Source: Acidobacteriota bacterium (GTDB lineage Bacteria; Acidobacteriota; Thermoanaerobaculia; Gp7-AA8). From it: 64,000 nucleotides of DNA. Made by a program: the position numbers and the translations under genes. The notes below the pieces were generated by a model, which did not search any database, had not been told where the DNA came from, and saw nothing but the letters and a program-made list of their open reading frames with translations. Positions within the stretch are counted from its first letter, which is position 1. Each line of letters begins with the position of its first letter. Location of the stretch: the NCBI GenBank assembly GCA_021781455.1, contig JAJXWV010000007.1:1-64000 (forward strand). Direction: 5' to 3'. This document shows positions 26,515 through 34,453 of the stretch, one piece after another.

Positions 26515-27445
26515 AGTCGGGCTGCGCAGCCTGTTCAGGACGCGCAGCCGCGCCATGCGCGCGCTCCTGGCGACGGTCGAGAAAATCGTCGATCACGACG
26601 TCAGCCTGCTGATTCTCGGCGAGTCCGGCGTCGGCAAGAACTACCTGGCCGAGGCCATCCACGCCTGCAGCGCACGAAAGGAACAGCCCTTCGTGCACAT
26701 CGACTGCGCCGCCATTCCCCATGACCTCTTCGAGAGCGAGCTGTTCGGTTACGAGCAGGGCACGTTCACCGATGCGAAGGCGCGGAAGATCGGAAAGCTC
26801 GAAGCCGCGCGCGGCGGCACCGTCTATTTCGACGAGATCGCGGCGTTGAGCACGGCCCTGCAGGCCAAGCTGCTGCGCGCCATCGAGGAAAGGAAGTTCA
26901 CCCGGTTAGGCGGCCATCAGAACGTGACCTTCAGCGCACGAGTGATCACATCCACCAATGTCGATCTCGATGCGCTCGTGCAAAGCGGAGAGTTCCGCCG
27001 CGATCTCCTGTACCGCATCAACATCGTCACCCTGACCATCCCCCCGCTGCGTGAGCGTGCCGAGGACATCCCCCAGCTGGCCGCGGCATTCCTGCGCCGC
27101 TCGCCGCGCAAGGGCATTCGCGGCTTCGACCCGGAAGCTCTGCAGACCGTGATCGCCTACTCTTGGCCAGGCAACGTACGCGAGCTGCACAATGTGATCG
27201 AGCGCGCAGCCCTGCTGGAGGAGTCGGATCGAATCACGGTGGCCGCGCTGGCCGACCGTCTTCGCGACGGAGCCTCGCTCCTCACGGCTGCCGCTCGCGA
27301 TCAGTGGACGCTCGACCAGCTCGAGGAGCGCTACATCTGCGAGGTGTTGCGGCAGACGCGCTCCAATTACTCCCGCGCCGCCCGGATCCTCGGCATCAAT
27401 CGCAAGACGCTGCTCGAGAAGCGGAAGCGGTACGGGCTGGTGTAA
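26492..27445 (+). CDS. Sigma54-type AAA+ activator without receiver domain, GAFTGA variant
   Basis: A 317-residue protein made of an AAA+ sigma54-activation domain (Walker A GESGVGKN, Walker B GGTVYFDEIAAL, SWPGNVRELHNVIERA) and a Fis-type helix-turn-helix at the C-terminus (NYSRAARILGINRKTLLEKRKR). There is no receiver, PAS or GAF domain. The loop that contacts sigma54, normally GAFTGA, reads GTFTDA here. It may still act with sigma54, or may have become independent. It lies inside the obg-nadD-rsfS-rlmH run and overlaps rsfS by 23 nt; its targets are unknown. Confidence 0.88.
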   Translation: MLSKRRREVGLRSLFRTRSRAMRALLATVEKIVDHDVSLLILGESGVGKNYLAEAIHACSARKEQPFVHIDCAAIPHDLFESELFGYEQGTFTDAKARKIGKLEAARGGTVYFDEIAALSTALQAKLLRAIEERKFTRLGGHQNVTFSARVITSTNVDLDALVQSGEFRRDLLYRINIVTLTIPPLRERAEDIPQLAAAFLRRSPRKGIRGFDPEALQTVIAYSWPGNVRELHNVIERAALLEESDRITVAALADRLRDGASLLTAAARDQWTLDQLEERYICEVLRQTRSNYSRAARILGINRKTLLEKRKRYGLV

Positions 27446-27446
27446 A

Positions 27447-27519
27447 GGAGTCCTGAGTGCTGAGTCCTGAGTCCCGAGTGGGCTCACGTACTCGCACTCA
27501 GCACTCAGGACTCAGGACT
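27447..27519. repeat. Inverted word array (GAGTCCTGA) up to the rlmH start
   Basis: GAGTCCTGAGTGCTGAG words run one way and ACTCAGCACTCAGGACT words the other, around a short GGGCTCACGTACTCG spacer. The right end abuts the ATG of rlmH directly. The same word is found at 192-222 and 2143-2212. Confidence 0.88.
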
Positions 27520-27990
27520 ATGAAAATCCGTTTGATTTGGCCGGCCTCATCGTCCGATTCGGACTTCGCTGACGCGTTCGATCGCTATGTAAAACGCATC
27601 AGACATTTCTTCCCGATCGAGGTCACGGAAGTCGCCGCCGAGCGCGGTAGACAAAGCCAAAGCGATGTGGCTATCATACGCGCCCAATCCGCGCGGCTCA
27701 TGGCGAAGATCCCCGATCGCGGAACGACAGTGGTCCTCGATGAACGAGGCCAAATGCTTGATTCTTTGAAGTTTGCACGGTGGTTCGAGCGGCTCACGAT
27801 CGACAGTCCTCATGGCGTGAACTTCGTTGTCGGTGGCGATGTCGGGCTCGACGAAACGGTGAGGCAACGCGCTGACAAACTGCTGAGCTTGTCTGCGATG
27901 ACCCTCCCCCATCAGATCGCACGGATCGTGCTTTTGGAACAGATCTACCGTGCGTGCACGTTGATGCGCAACATCGCTTACCACAAGTAG
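27520..27990 (+). CDS. rlmH: 23S rRNA pseudouridine-1915 N3-methyltransferase RlmH
   Basis: A 156-residue SPOUT methyltransferase that modifies pseudouridine 1915 in helix 69 of 23S rRNA. The start MKIRLIW at 27520 is typical. The knot region is intact: VVLDERGQMLDS, FVVGGDVGLDETVRQRAD, and LSAMTLPHQIARIVLLEQIYRA with the conserved C-terminal YHK. It follows the activator gene after the word array and precedes the DksA-like gene by 18 nt. Confidence 0.96.
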   Translation: MKIRLIWPASSSDSDFADAFDRYVKRIRHFFPIEVTEVAAERGRQSQSDVAIIRAQSARLMAKIPDRGTTVVLDERGQMLDSLKFARWFERLTIDSPHGVNFVVGGDVGLDETVRQRADKLLSLSAMTLPHQIARIVLLEQIYRACTLMRNIAYHK

Positions 27991-28008
27991 CAAGAGAGGC
28001 GGCTCGAA

Positions 28009-28380
28009 ATGGCCAGAACAAAAACCAAGAACAACCCTTATCAGTTTTACGAGGATGCGCTCCGAAGAAAGCAGCATGAGCTCCTCGATTCCTATGAGCG
28101 CGACAAGGCCGCCGGCAACGCCCAGCCCGATGACGGCATTCAGGACCTTGCCGACAAAGCGGCCAGCGCCTACTCGAAAGAGCTCAACTTCTCCCTCTCC
28201 GACGGAGAGCGCGGCGTGCTCATGCTGATCGACGAAGCCTTCGCCCGCATCAAGGAAAACAACTACGGCAAGTGCACCAACTGCGGCAACACCATCGGCG
28301 AGAAGCGCCTCCAGGCCATTGCCTGGACGCCGTACTGCATCGACTGCCAGGAGCTCGTCGAAAAGGGGCTGTTGTCGTAG
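28009..28380 (+). CDS. DksA/TraR-family zinc-finger protein
   Basis: A 123-residue protein of the DksA/TraR family that binds in the RNA polymerase secondary channel and tunes transcription with ppGpp. An N-terminal coiled coil, a DLADKA motif at 46-51 matching the DxxDxA tip, and the four zinc cysteines (Cys89, Cys92, Cys110, Cys113) are present. Length is a little below DksA of proteobacteria. It ends in a strong intrinsic terminator. Confidence 0.9.
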   Translation: MARTKTKNNPYQFYEDALRRKQHELLDSYERDKAAGNAQPDDGIQDLADKAASAYSKELNFSLSDGERGVLMLIDEAFARIKENNYGKCTNCGNTIGEKRLQAIAWTPYCIDCQELVEKGLLS

Positions 28381-28406
28381 CACTCCATCGCGTTGATGTA
28401 CATTCG

Positions 28407-28439
28407 AAGGAGCGGCGTCAATGCCGCTCCTTTTCTTTT
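28407..28439 (+). terminator. Intrinsic terminator after the DksA-like gene
   Basis: AAGGAGCGGC-GTCAAT-GCCGCTCCTT forms a perfect 10-bp stem, followed by TTCTTTT. It closes the rlmH/dksA transcript. Confidence 0.92.
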
Positions 28440-28500
28440 GGTTGCCAGGTCACCGAGTCACCCGGTCACCTGGTGACTCGGCGACCCGGTGACCGGTGAC
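28440..28500. repeat. Inverted word array (GGTCACC / GGTGACC)
   Basis: Three variants of GGTCACC run into three of GGTGACC. Together they form a long imperfect palindrome directly after the terminator and 12 nt before the holA start. It is one of the word-array loci; the word here is unique in the window. Confidence 0.82.
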
Positions 28501-28511
28501 AGCACGAATGC

Positions 28512-29894
28512 ATGCCTAAGCCACTCAACACCGTCCTCGCCAACATCGCCCAGGGCACCGCGCCCAGGGTCATTCTCGTCGGGGGCACGAGCGAGTTTCT
28601 CTCCCAGAAGGCGTTTCACGACATTCGCGACGCGGTCATCGCTGGGAGCGAAGGGATTGCCGTGGAGGCTTACGAGGCCGGCAGCGATCTCGGCGCGGTT
28701 CTCGATTCATACCGCACGCTGTCGCTGTTCTCTCCGGCACGGCTCCTGATCATTCCGGAAGTCAACGCCTTCGTCTCGGCGAAGGAGCTGGCCTCGCTGT
28801 ACGACAAGGCCACTGCAGACTGGCGTTCGTCCAAGACGGATCGCAAACGCGCCTCTTCGGCCGCCAAGCTGCTTCACGTCCTCGGCCTCTGCGGTGCCGA
28901 TCTCGACATGCCCGACCGCGCCATCGCGGCCGCCGCCGGAGTCCCGCTCGATCAGACGCTGGCGGACATGCTCGCTTTCTGCCGTGCCACCGGGAAGAAA
29001 GCCGGACGAGGAGAGGGTGACGCCGAACTGCTCACCGAAGCAATCGCGCGCGGCGGAGCTTCGGGAACGATCCTGCTGATGCGCACGCCCGGCGAGATCC
29101 CGACGAGCTCCTCGACCGTCGAGCTGATCGACAGGGCCGGTGCGGTCGTAGTCTGCGACCTGACACGCGAGGATTTCGCCGCGGCTCTCGATCACGCCCT
29201 TACGGAGCTGGCCACAGAAGCCAACGTGAAGTTCGAGCCGCGCGCGGTCAATGCGCTGCGGCAGAAACTCGGGATCGAGCGCACTCTGGCCGACAAGTTC
29301 TCGCGCGAGATCCCGGACATCCGTGTGGCCATCTCGGAAGGGGAGCGCCTGGTGACGCTGGCCGGCGAGGGGGGGCGGGTCACGGCGGAGATGGTCCAGC
29401 GCGAAGTGACGGCGGTCGAAGGCGGCGCCCGGTACGAGCTCGGCTCGTTGTACAGCGAAGGGAAGATCATGGAAGCGATCGCCAAGCTGCGCGATCTCGT
29501 GTCCCAGGCACGTCGCGACGACGCCAGGATGCCGATCGAGATGCAGTACGGACGGTTCCTCTTTCCGCTGGCCGACGAGCTGCGGCAGATGATCGGCATC
29601 CGCTCGTTCGCGCGCGTCCACAATCTCGACCTCCGCCAGTCGATGACGTACAACCGTTTCAAGGACACCCTGGCGGAACGCCTCGGCGACTACCTCAAGT
29701 CGAGTGGCATCGTCCGGCAGCGCCCTCATCCCTTTCCGCTTCACAAGAAATGGGAGGCGGCGCGGTCGCAACCTGAGGAGCAGCTCTGGCGCTCGCTGGC
29801 GCTGCTGGCCGATCTCGACGTGAAGCGCAAGTCCGGAGGGGTGGCGGCGGATGTGGGGATGGAGCTGTTTCTGCTGCGGCAGCTGTCCCGATGA
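28512..29894 (+). CDS. holA: DNA polymerase III delta subunit-like protein
   Basis: A 460-residue protein that looks like HolA, the clamp-loader delta subunit. The N-terminal part has a AAA-like fold without a Walker A motif (PRVILVGGTSEFLSQKAFHDI, VEAYEAGSD, SLFSPARLLIIPEV) and the C-terminal part is the helical collar domain (DDARMPIEMQYGRFLFPLADELRQ, AERLGDYLKSSGI). Typical HolA is about 340 residues; here an extra stretch lies in the middle (about 85-190). The assignment is reasonable but not certain. Confidence 0.68.
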   Translation: MPKPLNTVLANIAQGTAPRVILVGGTSEFLSQKAFHDIRDAVIAGSEGIAVEAYEAGSDLGAVLDSYRTLSLFSPARLLIIPEVNAFVSAKELASLYDKATADWRSSKTDRKRASSAAKLLHVLGLCGADLDMPDRAIAAAAGVPLDQTLADMLAFCRATGKKAGRGEGDAELLTEAIARGGASGTILLMRTPGEIPTSSSTVELIDRAGAVVVCDLTREDFAAALDHALTELATEANVKFEPRAVNALRQKLGIERTLADKFSREIPDIRVAISEGERLVTLAGEGGRVTAEMVQREVTAVEGGARYELGSLYSEGKIMEAIAKLRDLVSQARRDDARMPIEMQYGRFLFPLADELRQMIGIRSFARVHNLDLRQSMTYNRFKDTLAERLGDYLKSSGIVRQRPHPFPLHKKWEAARSQPEEQLWRSLALLADLDVKRKSGGVAADVGMELFLLRQLSR

Positions 29895-29898
29895 GCAG

Positions 29899-29968
29899 GG
29901 TTACGGGGTTGCGCGGTTCCGCGCTGATCATGAGTGCGGACACCGCGGAACCTCGTAACCGCGCAACC
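29899..29968. repeat. 25-bp inverted repeat (GGTTACGGGGTTGCGCGG)
   Basis: The left arm 29899-29923 and right arm 29944-29968 pair almost perfectly around a 20-nt loop. The GGTTGCGCGGTT word is also the one found inside the nucleotidyltransferase gene at 56812-56890. It lies between holA and the MFS gene. Confidence 0.85.
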
Positions 29969-30011
29969 GGGTGGTCTCGCAGAAAGAGCCATTCCTCACT
30001 AAACTCTCGGG

Positions 30012-31238
30012 GTGGAAGTCGACCGTCGCGCCTGGCGCGCACTGTTCGCAGCGCAGCTGGGCTGGATGCTCGATGCGATGGACTTCCTCCTGTTCACCTT
30101 CGCCATCCTCCCCATCCAGAAGGAATTCGGCCTCTCCAGCGCCACGATGGGCGGCCTCACTTCGGTCGCGTTGATCGCCGGCGCCGTCGGCGGCATCGCC
30201 TTCGGCACGATCGCCGACCGCATCGGTCGCGTCCGCGCGATGACGGTCAGCATCCTGATCTACTCCTTCGCCACCGCCGGTCTGGCCACCTCGCATTCGC
30301 TCTGGCAGCTGATCGCCTGGCGCACGCTGGTCGGGCTGGGCATGGGTGGGGAATGGTCGTGCGGCTCAGTGCTGGTTGCCGAGACGTGGCCGGCGGAGCA
30401 CCGCGGCAAGGCCATGGGCTTGATGCAATCCGGCTGGGCCATCGGAGCGCTGTTCGCAGCCGCGATTTCGGCGCTCGTCCTCGGCCGCTTCGGCTGGCGC
30501 GTGCTCTTTCTCGTCGGAGCGCTGCCGGCGGTGGCGGCGTTCTTCATCCGGCGAACGGTCGAGGAGCCGCCGATCTGGCGAGAGCGCGAACGCAGCGAAT
30601 CGAATTTCTTCGAGATGTTCCGGGCGCAGTTCATCCGAAAGACGCTGATTGCCACGCTCGTGGCCAGCAGCGTCCTGATCGCCTACTGGGGGCTGACCTC
30701 GTGGCTGCCAGCGTTTCTCGCTTCACCCCTCGACAAGGGCGGCGCGGGGATGACGCTGACGAAATCGGCGCTGTGGCTGATCGTGCTGCAGCTGGGCGCG
30801 TTCACCGGCTACGTGACCTTCGGCTGGATCGCCGACCGGCTCGGCCGCCGGCCGTCGTTCACGATGTTCATGATCGCCGCGGCGATCGTCGTGCCCGTGT
30901 TTGCGCTCGGCGCGCGCTCGCCGATGATGCTCCTCCTGCTCGGGCCGCTCGTCGGCTACTTCGGCCACGGATATTTCTCCCTGTTTGGCGCGATGCTGGC
31001 CGAGCTCTTTCCCACTCGGATCCGTGCCACGGCGCAGGGCTTCTGCTACAACGCCGGCCGTGTGGTCTCGGCCGCAGCTCCGCTCACGATCGGCGCGCTC
31101 GCGCAGAAGCATGGGCTCGGTTATGGGCTGGCCCTCGATGCGATGTTCTTCGCGGTAGCGGGCGTGCTGATCTGGCTTCTGCCTGAGACGCGCGGCGCCG
31201 AGCTGGCGACAAATTCTCCTGCGCCGGCTCCCCTCTGA
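30012..31238 (+). CDS. MFS transporter, metabolite:H+ symporter type
   Basis: A 408-residue permease with about 12 transmembrane helices. The first helix contains LDAMDFLLFTFA, close to the D-x-x-D motif of the aromatic-acid/H+ and sialic-acid-type symporters. Loop signatures GRVRAM and GWIADRLGRRPS are at 2-3 and 8-9. Start is GTG 30012; TAAACT ends exactly 6 nt upstream and no Shine-Dalgarno is seen, suggesting a leaderless message. The substrate is not predictable. Confidence 0.88.
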   Translation: MEVDRRAWRALFAAQLGWMLDAMDFLLFTFAILPIQKEFGLSSATMGGLTSVALIAGAVGGIAFGTIADRIGRVRAMTVSILIYSFATAGLATSHSLWQLIAWRTLVGLGMGGEWSCGSVLVAETWPAEHRGKAMGLMQSGWAIGALFAAAISALVLGRFGWRVLFLVGALPAVAAFFIRRTVEEPPIWRERERSESNFFEMFRAQFIRKTLIATLVASSVLIAYWGLTSWLPAFLASPLDKGGAGMTLTKSALWLIVLQLGAFTGYVTFGWIADRLGRRPSFTMFMIAAAIVVPVFALGARSPMMLLLLGPLVGYFGHGYFSLFGAMLAELFPTRIRATAQGFCYNAGRVVSAAAPLTIGALAQKHGLGYGLALDAMFFAVAGVLIWLLPETRGAELATNSPAPAPL

Positions 31239-31257
31239 ACGACTCGTTCATCATTGT

Positions 31258-31285
31258 CCTTCTCCCCGCCGCAGCGGGGAGAAGG
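31258..31285. repeat. Perfect palindrome (CCTTCTCCCCGC / GCGGGGAGAAGG)
   Basis: 12-bp perfect arms with a 4-nt CGCA loop, between the MFS gene and pxpA. It resembles the hairpin at 90-117 with a different stem length. It may terminate or protect the MFS mRNA. Confidence 0.85.
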
Positions 31286-31333
31286 TGGCGAAGGCGGATG
31301 AGGAGTCCTGCGATCGAGGCTTACAATCGCGCC

Positions 31334-32041
31334 ATGATCGATATCAGCGCCGATCTCGCGGAAGGCTCACCGGGCGAAGAGGAGATCTGGCCACTCGTGA
31401 CGTCAGCGAACGTCGCCTGCGGTGGGCATGTCGGCGACTCCGAATCGATGGCCATGGCCTCTCGCGCGGCGCGGCACTACGGCGTGATCCTCGGCGCGCA
31501 CCCGTCGTATCCCGATCGTGAGAATTTCGGCCGCAAGTCGCTCTCCATGCCTCGCGAGGCGCTTCGAGTCTCCCTTCTCGAGCAGATCGGATCGCTGCAG
31601 TTCCTGGCCGAGCACTTCGACATGGACGTCAAGCGGGTCAAGCCGCATGGCGCGCTCTACAACGACGCACACCGCGACCGAGCTCTCGCGGACATCATCG
31701 TCGACGCGATCATCGAGCTCAGTCCGCGGATGGCCATCGTGTGCAGCGATCGGTCCGAAATGGCCGCCGCCGCACGGGCCCGTCGCATTGGCGTGGTTCG
31801 CGAGGCCTTTGCCGATCGGCGCTACGAGCCGGACGGTTCGCTGATGTCGCGGGGCAAGCCAGGCTCGCTGCTCTCGGTCGAGGAAGCGATCGCACAGGCG
31901 GAGCTCCTCGCTCGCGAAGGCGTGGTGATTACGGCGGACGGCTCGCGCCTTGCGGTCCCGTTCGACACACTCTGCATCCACGCCGACATGGAGCACGCCC
32001 TCGACCGCCTCAAGGCGATCCGCGCCCGGCTTGGCGCCTGA
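31334..32041 (+). CDS. pxpA: 5-oxoprolinase subunit A (PxpA, LamB/YcsF family)
   Basis: A 235-residue protein of the YcsF family, the subunit of the ATP-dependent 5-oxoprolinase that carries the hydrolase barrel. The opening IDISADLAEG (usually D-LNxDxGE), SANVACGGHVGD and AHPSYPDRENFGRK are family signatures. The start ATG 31334 is preceded at 6 nt by TACAAT and has no Shine-Dalgarno. It is slightly short compared with the usual 245-255. PxpB and PxpC genes are not adjacent, so here it is an orphan. Confidence 0.92.
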   Translation: MIDISADLAEGSPGEEEIWPLVTSANVACGGHVGDSESMAMASRAARHYGVILGAHPSYPDRENFGRKSLSMPREALRVSLLEQIGSLQFLAEHFDMDVKRVKPHGALYNDAHRDRALADIIVDAIIELSPRMAIVCSDRSEMAAAARARRIGVVREAFADRRYEPDGSLMSRGKPGSLLSVEEAIAQAELLAREGVVITADGSRLAVPFDTLCIHADMEHALDRLKAIRARLGA

Positions 32042-32098
32042 GAGTCACATCTGTCGGGCGCTTCGCACCCTCATACGCTGAGACGTGCGGCCCATGTC

Positions 32099-32302
32099 GG
32101 CGGCCTGACGGCCGCCAGGCGGCCTGACGGCCGCCGCTAAATTCTCGTCGGGCGCTTTCGCGCCCTCGCGATTCCCTGCGCAACGCGATTCCCTGCGCAA
32201 CGCGATTCCTGCGCAACGCGATTCCTGCGCGAAGGGAAGGCGGCGGAGCCGCCGAAAGCATTTAGCGGCGGCCGTCAGGCCGCCGGCGGCCGTCAGGCCG
32301 CC
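32099..32302. repeat. 204-bp element with 43-44-bp terminal inverted repeats
   Basis: The left arm 32099-32142 and right arm 32260-32302 are inverted copies that differ by a single-base indel. Each arm holds two GGCGGCCTGACGGCCGCC palindromes and ends in CGCTAAAT / ATTTAGCG. The core contains the hairpin GGGCGC-TTTC-GCGCCC and four tandem GCGCAACGCGATTCC-type copies. The remaining bases of the 32042-32477 gap hold only the tRNA-Asn promoter region (perfect TTGACA at 32430-32435). Confidence 0.92.
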
Positions 32303-32477
32303 GTCCGATCAGCACAGCTCAGCGTCTGAGCGCGCGAAGCGCGCGACAGATCATTCGCACCGGTTCAAGGCGTTCTATGTGACGCTTCCCGCGCGATCGG
32401 GTTGCGCCCTTCGTCATCCCTCATCCGATTTGACAACGAGCCTCGATTCACGCACTCTTTCGCCTCCCACCCGGTCT

Positions 32478-32553
32478 TGTGGTGTAGCTCAGCTGGTAGA
32501 GCGCCGGATTGTTAATCCGGTGGTCGGAGGTTCGAATCCTCCCGCCACAGCCA
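32478..32553 (+). tRNA. tRNA-Asn (anticodon GTT)
   Basis: The acceptor arms TGTGGTG and CGCCACA pair with one G-U. D-arm GTAGCTCAGCTGGTAGAGC, anticodon GTT at 32511-32513 in the loop TTGTTAA, and T-arm GGTTCGAATCC are all standard. The CCA end is encoded (32551-32553). A perfect TTGACA -35 lies about 45 nt upstream, with a weak -10. Confidence 0.97.
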
Positions 32554-32637
32554 TCACCGCAATCTCTCCCCGACGGCTCAATAATTGCTTCCGCGACGCC
32601 GGACCGTCAGTAGTCCGCGTCAGCGAGAGGTGACGAC

Positions 32638-33372
32638 ATGAGGAAATTGGCCCTTTTTCTCCTAACGATGATCTTCTCCACTTTTGTGAGCGCAACCGCG
32701 CAGGAGACCGCGCCGCCTCCGAAACCGTGGGCGTCGAGCTTCGGCGCCGGATTGGCGGCGACCAGTGGGAACACCGACACGAAGAACTTCAACCTGTCGT
32801 TCACGACGAAATACGACCCGAAGACGAGGTTCGTCTTCAAGGCGGACGCGCTTTATCTCCGCGGGGACGCCAACGGCCAGAAACAGGTCGACAAGGCCGC
32901 CGCGGATGCGCGTGGCGAATACTCCGTCTCAGACCGCACCTTCACGTTCGGCGAGGTGACCTACCTCCGCGATCCATTCAAGGACCTCACGTACTTCGTG
33001 GCGCCGCTCGCGGGAGCCGGCTACCGGATCATCAAGAGCGACGTCCGGAACCTCACCGTCGACGGTGCCGTCGGTGCCGAGGCCGAGAGCGGGAGCACCG
33101 GCCGGTCGAGCGGCGGTGCCGTCAAGGCCGGACAGAACTTCGACTGGACGATCTCCCCGTCGAGCAAGATCACGGAAAAAGTCACCGGTATCTGGAAGAC
33201 CAGCGACTTCGCCGATTCCCTCTACCACTTCGACGCCGGTCTCACCACGACGTTGGCGGCGCGGCTCGATCTGAAGGTGGCCTATGTCTTCGACTACAAG
33301 AACCGGCCGACCGTTCCGGGGATCAAGAAGGGCGACAGCGCGCTGTTTGCGGCGTTCATGGTGAAGTTCTGA
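32638..33372 (+). CDS. DUF481 outer-membrane protein (YdiY-like)
   Basis: A 244-residue protein with a signal peptide (about residues 1-21) and a DUF481 beta-barrel: GLAATSGNTDTKNFNLSF and repeated alternating strands through to the terminal FMVKF with aromatic C-terminal Phe, the usual outer-membrane sorting signal. E. coli YdiY is a salt-induced outer-membrane protein; the function is unknown. Its presence supports a diderm host. A GAGAGGTG ribosome site precedes the ATG. Confidence 0.88.
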   Translation: MRKLALFLLTMIFSTFVSATAQETAPPPKPWASSFGAGLAATSGNTDTKNFNLSFTTKYDPKTRFVFKADALYLRGDANGQKQVDKAAADARGEYSVSDRTFTFGEVTYLRDPFKDLTYFVAPLAGAGYRIIKSDVRNLTVDGAVGAEAESGSTGRSSGGAVKAGQNFDWTISPSSKITEKVTGIWKTSDFADSLYHFDAGLTTTLAARLDLKVAYVFDYKNRPTVPGIKKGDSALFAAFMVKF

Positions 33373-33474
33373 GGGGAGTTGTGGACGCGCGGCGGCGCGT
33401 TCCGACGTGTGGAATAGCGCGTCCGCTTCGGGAACCGCCGAGCCTGACACGGAATTTGCACTCTTCCCCGGCCG

Positions 33475-33906
33475 ATGTCCCGCATTCTCGTGGTCGACGA
33501 CGACAAGCCGATCCGCAATCTGGTCACGACCGTGCTGCAGCGACGTGGCCTGGCCATCGATGCGGCTCCCGACGGCGTGACGGCCCTGCAGCTGATCGCG
33601 CAGAACGACTATGCCGTGGCCATCGTCGACCTGATGATGCCGGGAATGAACGGGATCGAGCTGCTCGACCACGTGAAGACGGCCGAACGGCACCCACAGA
33701 CCATCATCGTGCTCACCGCTTCCGGCCCCGGGGACATCCGCCAGCTCGATGCCGCCTCGGTGCACGCCGTGATGCGCAAACCGTTCGATATTGACGAGCT
33801 CGCGGACGTCGTCGAGTCGGCGGCGAACGCAGCAAAGCGTCCTCAACCGAACACGGCCGCCGCCGAGGTCAACGTGGTCGTGTTCCCGACTCTCGAACAA
33901 CGCTGA
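33475..33906 (+). CDS. Single-domain response regulator (receiver)
   Basis: A 143-residue CheY-like receiver: acidic pocket DDD (8-10), phospho-acceptor Asp52 in VDLMMPG, Thr in LTAS and Lys in RKPFD. The 20-residue tail is low-complexity. There is no output domain and no histidine kinase nearby. A second receiver follows after 66 nt, so they may act as a phosphorelay pair or respond to a shared kinase. Confidence 0.9.
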   Translation: MSRILVVDDDKPIRNLVTTVLQRRGLAIDAAPDGVTALQLIAQNDYAVAIVDLMMPGMNGIELLDHVKTAERHPQTIIVLTASGPGDIRQLDAASVHAVMRKPFDIDELADVVESAANAAKRPQPNTAAAEVNVVVFPTLEQR

Positions 33907-33972
33907 ACGACCAGGCCTCGCCGCAGGCGGGGTCGACCTCCGCATGAACGGCACCCCGCAGCGAAGGCGCAG

Positions 33973-34410
33973 ATGAGCACGCAGCGACTTCCGACACCGC
34001 CTCCGAGTGTCTCGGCGCTGCTGCCAGTGCTCGTCGTGGAGGACGACTCGTCGTTCTCGCGCCTGGTGGCCAACGCACTCGAATTTCGCGGAATGACCGT
34101 TGAGCAGTACAGCTCCGCGGAAGCCGCGGTGGCTCGGCTTCGCGAACGCCGCTTCGGTCTGGCGGTCGTCGACCTCCTTCTGTTCGGCGGAAACAGCGGC
34201 GTGTATGTGATCGACACCATCCGCAAGCTGCCGGCGGAGTGGCGGCCTCCTGTGCTGATCGTGACCGGCGCCTCGGCCGACCATCTGCGCAGTCTCGATC
34301 GCTCGCTGGTCAAGGCCGTGATCTTCAAGCCGATCGACATCGACCTGTTCGTGTCGTTCGCATTTGCGGCGCACGCGAACGGCGTGCGCCGGACAGCAGG
34401 CCCGGGCTGA
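33973..34410 (+). CDS. Second single-domain response regulator
   Basis: A 145-residue receiver with a 16-residue Pro-rich lead-in. Acidic pair EDD (23-25), acceptor Asp67 in VDLLLFGGNSG, Thr in VTGAS and Lys in FKPID are present. The DLLLFGG loop replaces the usual D-x-M-MPG, so its phosphorylation-induced change may differ. It is the tandem partner of the preceding receiver. Confidence 0.87.
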   Translation: MSTQRLPTPPPSVSALLPVLVVEDDSSFSRLVANALEFRGMTVEQYSSAEAAVARLRERRFGLAVVDLLLFGGNSGVYVIDTIRKLPAEWRPPVLIVTGASADHLRSLDRSLVKAVIFKPIDIDLFVSFAFAAHANGVRRTAGPG

Positions 34411-34453
34411 ACGGCTCTGCGGGGATCGCTGACGTGATTTCCGGACTGCCCTG

